Origin: Zygnema cylindricum
Lineage: Eukaryota > Streptophyta > Zygnematophyceae > Zygnematales > Zygnemataceae
Length of the DNA stretch: 64,000 bases
Direction: 5' to 3'
Assembly (NCBI GenBank): GCA_037447655.1
Contig: JBBHKE010003429.1
Span: 48,512-112,511 of the forward strand
The translations under genes and the position numbers were made by a program. The notes beneath the pieces were generated by a model. It was not told the origin of the DNA. It saw nothing but the letters and a program-made list of their open reading frames with translations, and searched no databases. Positions 32,466-46,479 of this stretch are shown piece after piece; within the stretch, counting starts at the first letter, position 1, and every line of letters begins with the position of its first letter.

Positions 32466-35400
32466 TGCAAACTGTTGGGGGATAGTGAGAGGACGAGTTA
32501 GGCGTCCATCCAGCCTAGGTTTTCCTCCAAGGTTTGCTGAGACCAAGTTTACCAAAAGGGCAGATCCAGCTCCACCGGAGGAGAGTGAAGATGGGGAGAG
32601 TATTGTGATAGACAAGGGGAAAGAAAAAGAGACAATCACACCGATTGCAACACCTATAGCAACCAGACCGGCTTTCGTGTCACTTTTTCCGAGGAACGAG
32701 GAGAGTGATATTGATAGATGGGATTACAATAACATGGCGGCAAAACACTTTATAATCCACCATCTTACTCAAGGACTTGCATCTCCTCATTTGCATGAAG
32801 AAAGGGCATACGATCTACGGGTGGCTCTCATAGCGATGAACCGCAGTCGTACAATTCAGCAACAGCAGTTGGCTGATCAGAAATTTTACAAAAGGGGGAA
32901 GATGTTGGATTTTTGTAATAAGCTCGCAACACTTTTTATGAAAAAATAGAAACTAGGAAGGAAAAGGTTAATTGCTTGCTCATTAAGTTACCCGATGAGT
33001 TCGAGAATATAGTTAACCGAGTGTAGGACTTGCCGAAATCACGGTGGATATTGAATTTTGTGGTAAGGATGATTCTCGATCGAGAGAATCCGATAGAGAT
33101 CCGAAGGGGAGGAAAGAGTGGGCAAGCTTTGGCAGCCAGGACCGATTGGAGGAACAACGATTCCTAAAAACCGGTCAAACCTACAAAGGGGGGTGGCAAA
33201 AAATTCAGTCCGATGAGTCGGGACCGAGGGCTCCCAAGGGGCGGTGTCATTTTTGTAAAACCTAGGTCACTATATGGTTGAGTGCTCTAAGTTAACCGAA
33301 CTTCGGTTAAAGAAAGGGCAGATTGGTGGATCTTCGAGAGGAAACAAAAAAACTCTTGTGACGTAAGTATATAAAGAGGAATCAGAGGACAACGACGATG
33401 AGCTCTTGTTCGATGAAGAGTTGGAGACGAAAACCGAGGCCGAAATTCCACGAAAGCATAAATGTGCTTTCGGAGGAATTAAAGGTGAAAGAGGTTGGAT
33501 TTTATGGATTTGGGTGCCTCCATGCACATTTGTAAGGACAAACACATGTTCACTAAGATGAGAAAGATTCCCACCGTAGAGAAAGAGTATGGGGATGGGA
33601 AAGTAGTCACTACAACTATGGTGGGATCGGTAGATCTAAAAGTCTTAATGGAGGGAAAGACATCCAAAATGACATTCTCTGATGTGTTGTTTATCCCAAA
33701 GCTAAACAAAAACCTTATCTCAACGTCTGTGTTAGATGATAAAGGTTTTGAGACTAGCACTAGGAAGAGAACCTTTACTGCTAGCTATGAGGAGGAAGTT
33801 TATTTCACTGCTGAAAAAGGTAGCCAAGGGATGTTTAGGCTGATTTTTAGCAATAAAAAAAAGAAACTATATTATGCTGTTGTTCATGATATTATGTTGT
33901 TGCATAAGAGGCTTAAACATGTGCATTTAGATAAGTTGAAAGAAATAAAAAAGATGGGAATAGTGGAAATAATTCAGTTTGGAGAAAGTGAAAACCTGAG
34001 TGAATAAAGTGGTTGTGCTCAAGGTAAGGCACACATGTAACCGTTCCCAAGAGAAGCCACTTATAAAAAAGAAAAAGTTTTAGACTTGGTTCACACTGAT
34101 ATTTGGGGACCGACCAAAGTGCCTTCACTTAGGGGTAAGAGGTTTATGATCACAATCACTAACGATTGGTCTCGGTATTCTAGAGTGTATTTTTTGAAAA
34201 ATAAATTTGAGGCTTCTCAAGTTTTTAAGGAATACAAAGCGTGGAGTGAGAAACTTCATAAAACCTCTATTAAGAGAGTAAGGAGTGATAATGGGGGAGA
34301 ATATACCTCCAATCAATTTGAGGATTTTTTTAGAGAAGATACAGTGCATCAACAAAAGACAGTCTTTGATAATTTTGAGCAGAATGGTGTAGCCGAGAGG
34401 TTAAATAGGACACTCAGTGATAGTGCTATGAGTATGTTGTCGGAAGAAGAAGATAGGAAAGAGATTATGGGCAAAAGCAATGAATTGCGCTAATTATCTC
34501 AATTATAAAGTTCATACTTCGAAGTAAAAGGCCAAACTCTTTATGAGAGATGGACCGGCCGTAAACTAAATGTTGCACACTTAAAGGTTTTCGATAGTCA
34601 AGTTTTCAGTCTAGACATATATTGGTCAAAGTGGAAGTTGGATCCGAAAAGAAAACCGGGATATTTGCTAGGATATGATGGAGATGTAAAAGGATATACA
34701 GTCTATGATCTTAAGAGAGAAGATATAATCTTAGTGAAACATCTAGTGGTTATGGATGAACGGAAATCTATGGATCTCTTTAAGCATAAAAAGACAGTCA
34801 AAATCAGAAATGAGTCTAGAAATTTTGATGACATTGAGCTTCCTAACTATCCAGGTTTTGGAGAAGATGATGATATTGCAAGTACAAATCAGACCGAGGA
34901 GGATTCAGCCGTGGAACCCCTAATGCAAACTCCAACCGAAGCGGAAGACGTGGTGGAAATAGACAATGAATGCATAGGGGAGAAGTCGAAACTGTTCGAA
35001 TCAATCCACGTGAGCCATCCATTGAGGCATCAGAGTTTTAGGGCGGAAGGAGAAGCAACAAAAAACTGCAATAGAAACAAGTTAACAACAAGGTAACCAA
35101 ACTGTCTCACCCCGATGAACCATAGACTTATGGTGATGCGATGTATTGTCCTGAGAGGAACCGGTGGAATACAACCATTAATGAGGAGATGACTTCGATT
35201 ATGGTTGCCGACACATTGGAATTGGGGGATTGTCCTCCTAAGAAAAAACCGATCGGCTGTAAGTGGGTATTTAAATTGAAACTCAACCTGTATAACACCA
35301 TTGAGCCCTAAAAGGCTCGGTTAGTGGTGAAAGGATTTACCCGGAAGAGGGAATTCACTACGAGGAGACATTTGCCCTAGTAGTCAAGTTTCCCTCTATC

Positions 35401-36720
35401 CGAATACTTTTCAGTTTGGCATCAGCGAAGACATGGAAGTACATCAAATAGACATCAATACAACTTTTCTACATAGATAGTAAGAAGACGAGATCTTTAT
35501 GCGACAGCCCGAAAGATTTGTGGAGCAAGGGGAGGAGAGCAAGGTTTGCCGATTGATCAAATCTTTATGAGGGCTGAAACAGGCGCCCTGACAATGGAAT
35601 AAGAAACTCGATGAGTTTCTTACAGGTGTGGGATACATTCGGATCAGCTCAAATCACTCAATTTATTTTTTTGAAGATGAGGAAGGAATTACATTTATTA
35701 CAATTTATATTTATGATTTGCTTTTTTTAAGTAAATTTATTAATAAAATAAATAAGTTAAAAACGGATCTAAAAGGATGATTTGAGATGAAGAATATTGG
35801 CAAAGCAAGGTATATTTTAGAAATTCAGGTAAAGAGAGACATAGATAGAAAAAAAATCAAATTAACTCAAACGGATGTCATTGCAAACATGTTAGAAAGA
35901 TTATAAATGGACAAGCCTAATATTTGTACAACTCCAATTTAACTAAAGAAAGGAAGTGAGGGGAGTGTGGAATAATCAGTTATAATCTTGGATGATGAGT
36001 TAGGCCCCGAAGAGAAAAGATTTATGCAAACAATTCCTTATAGACAAGTAGTGGGCAGCCCAATATATTACATGAACTGTATCCGACCGAACATAGCTGC
36101 AGCTGTAGGAGTACTGTAGAAAGATTGGGAGGCAGCTAAGAGAGTCTTTAGATATCTCATACGGATTAGAGATCTATGGTTGCATTTGGGTGGGAACAAT
36201 AATGAGATCACCACTTAGAGTGATGCTAGTTATGGGGATGTTTCTGTGAGAAGATGTGTGTGGGTTTGTATTGTATGTGAGTGATGGGGCTTGCTATTGG
36301 AGTAGCAAGCAACAAAAATTCATTGCTCAATTCATTATGGAGGTTGAGTACATGGCCTCTTGCTCTGCTATAAAAGAATTAATGTGGGGCAAGTCTTTGC
36401 TTGGTGAGCTTGGTCATCTTAAGAGTGGTGTCCAAAAAGTGTTTTGTGATAATTAAGCAACCATTCCCATTTCTGCCAATCCTAAACACCACTTTAAAGC
36501 TAAACATGTAGACATTAGATTTAGCTTTGTTAGGGAGAAGGTAGAAGACAAGATAATCAGTTTAGAGTATTGAGATAGTGAAATGGTAGCAAGTATGATG
36601 ACCAAACCTGTGCCTCCCCCTAAACTAATTTTTAGCAGGGAGAAGTGTGGTTTAAAATTTAAAGAGTGATTAGAAAATAAGTTGAGTGTAGATATTTAAT
36701 AGCTCTTTTAGTATTTTTCA
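32466..36720 (+). pseudogene. Ty1/copia retrotransposon, near full-length coding region, degenerate
   Basis: The domains follow copia order. A Gag-like region (32470-32949 and beyond) ends in a CX2CX4HX4C knuckle split by a frameshift (CHFC at 33245, then GHYMVEC). Protease has LGASMHIC near 33509, where the usual DSGAS has Leu in place of Ser. A gag-pre-integrase block has LLHKRLKHVHLDKLKEI. Integrase (34011-34490) has HTDIWGP, SDNGGEYTS and NGVAERLNRTL, with a stop after its zinc region. An integrase C-terminal/linker frame is 34638-35096. RT (35100-36000) has KWVFK, QWNKKLDEF and YIYDLL in place of YVDDLL. RNase H (36200-36660) has QFIMEVEYMAS. Multiple stops and a lost catalytic Asp mean it cannot encode a working enzyme. 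I could not define its LTRs. Confidence 0.85.
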
Positions 36721-38411
36721 GATCTAAAAATGTAAAATAAAACGCAGAAATGAAGTAGAGGCAGTCTGCCTTTATTTCCTCTCTTCAACTCCCACACTTG
36801 TCGTAGTCAATGAAGGTTAGAGAGGGAGCTTGAGAGATGGCTGCCTACGCTGTCTAGAGAGTGAGAGACTAGCCAAAGATTTTGGTAGGTTTACCAAAAT
36901 GTACTTCACAGACCCATGATTTGATCCTGGTACCTGATGTCCGTCAAGTCAGCAGTAGCCAATAGCTTTATCCTATAGTGTAGGATGAGTGCTGGTATAT
37001 ATGGTTTGATAAGTATTTAAAGATGTACGTATACATAAATTCATTTAATGGCGCGAACAGACATATAATATACACACAGTTAGAATATACCTACGGCTTA
37101 CGGTACTTCGCGTAACAAATACAGCGCATTTGTTTCGACAGCGAAACAAATACCGCGCATTGATTTTTGACGGCTAGAATAAAAAGCTGGTTTTTATCAA
37201 CGACCACCATTGCTGCCAAGATCACGGAATAGGTGTTTGGCGGTTTTCGGTCACCACCACGTCAAACACCACATGGCACACCATCATTGGCTTGCGGCAT
37301 CTCCGCAAAATAGGGGAATTAATCCGGGTATGGCAAACATCAACATTTCAGTCATGCCGTACAATGGCCGTACACAAAGTACTTCGACACCTGTTTTTTT
37401 TCTGTACGATAAAGTCCTCTGATTGGTGTCGTACTCTACTATTAGAGGGTTTAGTGAGGGATATAGGACTTAGAAAATTTGGTAGATAGCCGCCTCTCTC
37501 CAAGAGTGTTTCTGTACAAAAGGCCAACTTTGACCCTTCATAACTTACTACTCGGGGGAGCAAATTCACAGATTCTTTTTGATATCTACTCAACAAAGTC
37601 TTGTGTTCACAAGGGTGAACATGGTTAAAGATTTATGTATGCTAGGGTGGCAGTTATTCATGCTAAAACACAAAGGGGTAAGGGTTATCCTACGGGCTTC
37701 GTGTGAGCTGCCCATTTTGAGGACCTATCGAGGTCTCAGAATTGCAAAAGAGATGCTCCTAAATTTCTCTAAGTCTTAGTTTGCCTATTCACAATTCTCT
37801 ACTACTAAACCGTAGACCAATAGGAAGTTTGTAAGGTACAAGAGGGTATAATGGCTGATGTACTCGTTATACAACCTTTGTACTGTATGACCTTCTAAAT
37901 GACGCGCGTCACATGAGAGCCATAGTTACTCCTCCTAATCTCTCCAGTGTCCATTTATGTGATGCTACCTGAAATTGCCTGGTTTTCTCTCTAAATATCA
38001 CCAAAAGTTCATCCCGGGTTGGCGACTACTATGAGGACCGTCCGATCGCATATATTTACATGGTTGTAATTTGCATCCGAGCAAAATGTCACTTGCCGTC
38101 AGTTCATATGCGCGCTTTTGTCAGTTTGTTTCGTTAAATGAATTAGTCGTCGCGTAAATCTTTATTGCAATATCAAAACTAATACGTGTATCGATTCTAT
38201 AATGACTTTACGGATAAGGCGGCGTGCTACTCTTGACTATGCAGGACCCAAGGTTAGATCCGGGCCGGTCAAACATTTTTAGTAAAGTGTCCTCTATTTC
38301 TATCTACCGCCTTCTATCCAAAAGAAGCAGCCATGGTTTCTTGGTCTTTGGCTCTTTCTCTATCTAGAGTGTAACAAATAGATAAGTAAACTAAGAATTA
38401 CCATTGTCAAC
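36721..38411. other. Retroelement flank, no gene recognised
   Basis: This is probably copia terminal sequence and older intergenic DNA. Two tRNA-like strings occur in opposite orientations: on the - strand near 36905-36975 (GGATAAAGCTATTGGCTACT... then GGATCAAATC) and on the + strand near 38214-38272 (GGATAAGGCGGCGTGCTACT... then GGTTAGATCC). They resemble A and B boxes but do not form a clear tRNA by eye. Open frames at 37210-37779 have no recognised product. Confidence 0.4.
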
Positions 38412-39379
38412 TGTAACAGGATCTCCTACCTCTTAGAAAATCCCATTACTACAAACAATCCCAACCACACATTCCACACATTGGAAAATACACATCCACA
38501 TTGGACCACACTCACATAAGGATAAACTTTAAATTAGAATAAGCTTTAGTCCACATAACATTAGCTTGGTCTCTTGCCCTCGTGGCTCAACCTTTCTGAT
38601 TAAAGTGTTTTCCACTACTCTCTACTGTTAATAATTTTATCTCTTAACTACTAAAACACTATTTAGTTAGTTAGAGATTTCAATGCAAAAATGCCTTTTC
38701 TCCAATTTGGTATTAATCGCTCAGAACCAAGATTACCCGGAATTTCCACAAACTTTTCCAAAGGAAAAGATGTCTCCTCTCCTCTTACACTTCACTATTT
38801 ATCCATCATCGCCTTGGACTCGCCAAGCCGGAGTCAACTCTCCATTTTAACAGGCTTTTACGTGGGCCAATCATTGATCAGCAAAACTCAGACTGACCGA
38901 TGCAAAAACGTGCGAAATCTCTTACTAACTACTTAGCACTTTACTAACCAATCAAACGTTACGTTTCACTACGTAACATTTACGTGCAAAAGTGCGCGCC
39001 AAACGAAACGCGACTTCGCACGATCTTGCGTAACAAATTTTGCACGCGAAACTTCCTACGAAATTCCCTTAAGTTAAAGTGACGTTTCGTACTAAAATTT
39101 GTACGAAACGAACCACCGTGCATACTAAACGTTTCATTAGAACTTTATGAAACGTACACGCGTAATTTCGGTACTAATTTGACCCTTAACCCGTTTCAAT
39201 GATACCTAGTTGTTATTTAGACCCCACGCTGTCACCTAAATACACCCATCGCTATAACTTTTAAAATATAACTCCAAATAGCGTGATTCTTTCGCGGACG
39301 TCTACCAAATTTAGTACTCTATAATCATAACACCTAAATACCCCTTTATAAACAAGTTCGATCCGCTATTGCTGTTACA
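38412..39379 (-). repeat. LTR of gypsy #1 (3' LTR)
   Basis: A 968-bp LTR with TGTAACA/TGTTACA inverted ends. The same sequence family recurs at 42073-42501, 49402-50357 and 59626-60588. Confidence 0.92.
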
Positions 39380-39474
39380 TCATCCCCTCCTTATTTTTAA
39401 CTGACCTTAGTTAAACACCTTTAATTCTTAAGACGAGAGATCTATATTATTATCCCTCCAATACCTCTGTAAAA

Positions 39475-42060
39475 ACTCTGAATTTTTATCCTCTAAAGTC
39501 AACTCATCCTCAGGCCTTCATAGATAATACACTTGCCAGAATATAGTATCGCCGACCTTGAACCGTTGACCAACACAATCTATTACCCATCTGTGGACTT
39601 CAGGTTCTATAATTATTGAGGGATCCAATTCTAATTCTCCTTTAGTTGGTCAAAGATTCGCTGGTTTCAATTGGCTGATGTGTATCACTGGATGAATTTT
39701 TGTTGAAGGCTGGAAGTCCAATTAGGCAGCAACTGACGATATCATCTCGATTACAGTAAATGGTCCAATGTACTTAAGAGCAAATTTCCCTGTAGGATCC
39801 GATTGTCCCTCAATCTTGCGCCTGTAATGAGTTGTAGAATGCCAAACCTTGTCACTTGTGCGTAACACCCAATCACCTAGTTTGCGGTTAGCATTTAATT
39901 CTTGCCTCCTTTGTGCCTCCACTAATGCATCTCGGACAGTTTTCCAAACTGTTTGACGTATTCCAAAAACTCTGTTCCAGAACCTCTATTCTCTTGAGTG
40001 ACCGCTGTTATTAAGTCCAATGCTTCTCTAGGTTGGTATCCGTATGCAACTTTAAATGGTGAGAATCCTCTACTAGCATGTTTATATGAATTGTATGCAA
40101 ATTCCATTAATGGCAATTTAGATTCCATGTGTTCTGAACTCTACCGCAAACAGTCCTAAGCATTTTCTCTAGTGTACGGTTTATCCTTTCTGTTTGTCCA
40201 TTTGTCTGAGGATGATAAGCGGTACTCATTTTCAATTCAGAGCCTAAATTTTGCTGTAATTCTTTCCAAAAAGCAGATGTAAATTTAGAATCTCTATCAC
40301 TAACTATAGATAGAGGGACTCCATGAGGTCTGACCACGTTGTCAAATTATAACTTTGCAATATCTACAACTGAATGAGTGGTTTTGCAAGTGATAAAGAT
40401 TGTCATTTTACTGAACCTATCGACTACGACCATGATACTGTCATTCATTTTAGATGTAGTAGGCAACCTGACAATAAAATCCATACTGACAGATTTCCAC
40501 GGTCTTTCGGGGATATCGAAAGGTTTTAAAAGACCTTTAGGTTTTTGGGTACTAGGTTTACTCTGTTGGCAAGGGACACAACTTTCCACGTGTTTTGACA
40601 CCTCGTTTGCCATCCCAGGCCAAAACAATCTACTTTGCAATCGACTAAGAGTTTTATCTCAACCTAGATGTCCTAAATGCTCATGAGCTTCCTGTAAAAT
40701 TTGTTTTCTTAAGTCTCACACTTCAGGAATGCATAATCTATCCCCAATTTGCAAAAAGAGTAAATCATTCTGTAGTCTAAAGTTTTTTACACGCCTCTCA
40801 TTCAATGGGTCAAAATTCCCTCCCGAAATATTCTTGCAAATCACAACAAAATAAGGATCTTTATCATAACCATTTCTAATTTTATCTAAAAAAAATTCAT
40901 CTTGAACCATAACACTTATTTCAAAACATATACTTAAAGGATATGCGACTACATTTGTCTTCCAAGGAATATGTTTGACATTAAATTTGAAATATGCTAA
41001 TTTCTGCATCCACCCAACCTGTCTACCAGTCATAATATGCGCATCACTTGATCTCTGTAAATAAGAGAGTGCTTTATCATCACAATGAACTGTAAATTCT
41101 TTATTATGCAAATAACAACGCCATTTCACCAATGCATGTACAATTGCAAGAAATTCCTTTTCCTGTACTTTGTAGTTCTTTTCAACATCATTGAATTTTC
41201 TAGACTCAAAAGCAATAGGATGAAAGTGTTTGCCGACATTTTGACTTATGACTGCACCTAGACCTTTATCAGATGCATCTGTAGTGATTAGAACTTCAAA
41301 TTCCCCGGCAGGGTTAAGATACACCAGTGTAGGGGCAGAGGTCAACTTCCCTTTTAATTCCTCGAATGCTCCCTCTTGATCAACTTCCCACACAAACGTC
41401 TCCTTCTCCCGAAGTAAATCCGTCAAAGGTGCGGCGATCATACTGAAGTTCTTGATAAATTTCCTGTAATAAGTGGCCAATCCCAAAAACGATCTTACTT
41501 CTGTGACATTAAGAGGTTGTTTCTAATTTTGGATTGCTAAAATTTTGGATGGATCTGTTTTAACACCTTCCCCACTAACTATATGTCCCAAAAATAATTG
41601 TTCATTTTTAAGAAAACTAGATTTTGACAATTTTCTATATAATTTTTTTTCTCTTAACCTTTCCAACACTCTTTTTAAATGAATTACATGTTGTTCTTTA
41701 GATCACTATAAACTAAAATATCATCTATAAACACTTGGACAAACTCATCTATGTAATCTAAAAAGGTTTGGTTCATTAATCTTTGGTAAGTAGGCGGTCC
41801 ATTCGTTAAGCCGAATGGCATCACTATCCATTCGAAATGACCCACCCTAGTCTTGAAAGCAGTTTTATCAACATCTTCAATTCTAATTGGCACCTGATTA
41901 AAGCCACTACACAGATCAATCAACGAAAATACTTTAGCACCTTTTAAACGATCTATCAAATCAGAAATTAAAGGTAACGGATACTTATCCTTCACCGTAA
42001 TCTTGTTCAGACTACAATAATCGACACACATTCTCAACGTTCGGTCTTTTTTTTTTACGA
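39475..42060 (-). pseudogene. Gypsy #1 pol: RT, RNase H, integrase, chromodomain-like tail
   Basis: Read on the - strand. RT (42037-41600) has [29 protein letters not shown] and the intact active site [10 protein letters not shown]. RNase H (41400-40990) has TDASDKGLGAVISQ and KEFLAIVHALVKWR. Integrase has [31 protein letters not shown] and [14 protein letters not shown], so the zinc-binding Cys pair and the D, D, E residues are visible. Its C-terminus has KYIGPFTVIEM. Beyond it, 39600-39480 reads FWQVYYL and RPEDELTLEDKNSEFL, like the chromodomain of chromoviral gypsy elements. A few stops and frame changes break the frame (for example near 41684, 41520 and 40345). The part before RT is deleted. 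Confidence 0.88.
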
Positions 42061-42072
42061 AGAGAACTGGTG

Positions 42073-42501
42073 ATCAAACGTTACGTTTCACTACGTAACA
42101 TTTACGTGCAAAAGTGCGCGCCAAATGAAACGTGACTTCGTATGATCGTGCGTAACAAATTTCGCTCGCGAAACTTCCTACGAAATTCCCTTAAGTGAAA
42201 GTGACGTTTCGCACTAAAAATTGTACGAAACGAACCACCGTGCATACTAAACGTTTCATTATAACTTTATGAAACGTACACGCGTAATTTTGGTACTAAT
42301 TTGACCCTTAACCCGTTTCAATGATACCCACTTGTTATTTAGATCCCACGTTGTCACCTAAATACACCCATCGCTATAACTTTTAAAATATAACTCCAAA
42401 TAGCGTGATTCTTTCGCGGACGTCTACCAAATTTAGTACTCTTTAATTATAATACCTAAATACCCCTTTATAAATAAGTTCGATCCGCTATTACTGTTAC
42501 A
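42073..42501 (-). repeat. Partial LTR of gypsy #1 (5' LTR remnant)
   Basis: This matches 38951-39379 in direct orientation and keeps the outer terminus TGTTACA. RT coding sequence passes directly into it at about 42072, so the deletion removed the inner part of the LTR together with gag, protease and the RT start. Confidence 0.92.
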
Positions 42502-43200
42502 TCAACACTCACATTAGTTCTTAGTCACTTTTCAATTTTAATCCACAATTTTCTCTGCAAAGTATTAACTTAGGAGAAGGCACTCGTTTGGTCATCATTT
42601 CAACAATCATTTCTATATCACATTTATGAACCAGTTTAACGATTTATTTTCAACCTTCTCTTTGACAAATTTTAGTGTGATATCCGTGTGATTAGCGTTA
42701 AAGTGATATTTTGGATTAGCTACAATGGAGATAACATCTTGATTGTCATAGAAAACATTGTGAGTGCCAATCTTCATTAATCTAAGTTTTTTAAGAAGTG
42801 ACTTCACCCACATTAATTCTTTGGTGGCAGCCCTGAAAGCTTATGTACTTAGCCTCCGTAGTGGACTGAGCAACTACTTTTAGTTGCTTGCTACTCTAAG
42901 ACCATGCACCAAATCTAACTTGCAACACATATCAAACACATATCCAATTATACACCGCCTTAAAGGCACATCTCCATAATTGGCATCATTTCAAGTAGTG
43001 ATGTCAATGTGCTCCTCTGTGAAATGCAACCACAATTCCATTGTCTTCACCAGATATATCATTACTCTTTTAGCTGCCTACGGACACCTATAAGAAGAGC
43101 TATATGGGGCCATGTATAGTTCATTGATTTATCTAAACTCCCTACAATCTATCGATAAGGGATGGTTTCCATAAATATTTTTTCTTCCTCATTCTTCTCA
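42502..43200 (-). pseudogene. Ty1/copia RNase H fragment
   Basis: On the - strand, AAKRVMIYLV (near 43080-43050) is followed by YGDVPLRR, then the RNase H frame at 42813-42613 with KSLLKKLRLMKIGTHN, DNQDVISIVANPKYHF and ANHTDI. This is the same region as 36400-36540 of the + strand copia element. It is the target into which gypsy #1 inserted; its 3' end should lie left of 38412. Confidence 0.75.
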
Positions 43201-45408
<2,208 letters not shown>

Positions 45409-45869
45409 AGAGAGAGGGGGGGGGGAGAGAGAGGGAAAAAAAGAAAAAAAGATAGAGAGAGAGTGAGATTGAGACTAAAACTAACAGCTATACACCTCAC
45501 CAAAAAAAATAAATCCATCCCTCCACCCTTTCCCCCTCCCACTCCCCCTCCCCCCCCTCCCCCTCTCCCTTTACACAACTGCCCTCACACGCGTCAAAAA
45601 GTACAACCTCATCCGTACGATTCCTCATAGTGTAGGGACGGCCCTATGCTACATTTCGCACGTGCCAAAAAAAATCAGAGGGGGACGATTTTCCTCAACC
45701 CAAAAGCGACGGCAAAAGTTACCACGTGTGTGTGAGAGAGAGAGAGCGCCTACCACACGTGCGCCGACATCCAGACTGACCAGACAATCCGGGGGAGGCA
45801 TAAGGGGGGGGTGGGGAGGGGACGGAAGGTGAAGGGAGCTAAATAAACCATTTCTTATCTCTATATATA

Positions 45870-46345
45870 TGCATAGGTTCCATGGAATCAATGATCCAAC
45901 CATTCTCACGTGTGCCTTTATACCTCCAGAGGCACACTTTTGGCTTTTTGGGAAATTTGACTCCATGTCTTTTTTCTCCAGCTTTTTATCGAGGAGAAAC
46001 TCCTCTATCTCCTCGTCTAATTTCTCCCCTGTGTCTCCTTAATCTCCATTCACTTACATCGCTACAAGTGCTTTTTATTTCATCCTTGGCTTGAATTTGC
46101 TTGTCCATCGTTAATCCTCAATTCTGCCAGCCTAGTGTAATCTGCCATGTATTACCCGGGTTTCTGCGAAAATGACAGACTCCTTCCGGAGGTCCTCTTC
46201 CAGGTCCATCAGATTGTCCTCATGTATTGCCTCTTCCAAAATTCTTTTCAGGTTTCTTCGTATCTGTGTTGCACCAATCTGTCCCGCTTGCTAAGGATTG
46301 TATACTAGGGCTTCTTCATCAAAACTCCATAATATATTCCTTGAC
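45870..46345 (-). other. Coding-like segment on the - strand, unrecognised
   Basis: Two - strand frames look like ordinary protein. From about 46305 to 46165 the sequence reads IGATQIRRNLKRILEEAIHE and continues with DLEEDLRKESVIF. After a frame change, from about 46025 to 45880, it reads EKLDEEIEEFLLDKKLEKK and then SGGIKAHVRMVG. Both are charged and helical in appearance. They may be two exons or one frameshifted frame. I cannot name a family; a retroelement Gag is possible. Confidence 0.3.
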
Positions 46346-46479
46346 CACAATCATCCCCATGGTTGCTTTTCAATTCCACCGTTTGTCTGGTAAGTCTTAC
46401 TCTCAGTTAACAATGTTCTCCTATTCATCTAAGAGTTCCATAATCAGTGTGTTGACTTTCTATTTTTCTGTTTAAGTTT

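Larger units (their letters stand above)
38412..42501 (-). mobile_element. Ty3/gypsy element #1, internally deleted
   Basis: The element lies on the - strand between TGTAACA (38412) and TGTTACA (42501) and is flanked by a perfect 5-bp target duplication, TCAAC (38407-38411 and 42502-42506). It keeps a complete 3' LTR (38412-39379), a purine-rich tract next to it (39380-39395), most of pol, and only the last 429 bp of the other LTR. Gag, protease and the start of RT are gone. The insertion interrupted a - strand copia remnant whose RNase H continues at 42613. Confidence 0.92.
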
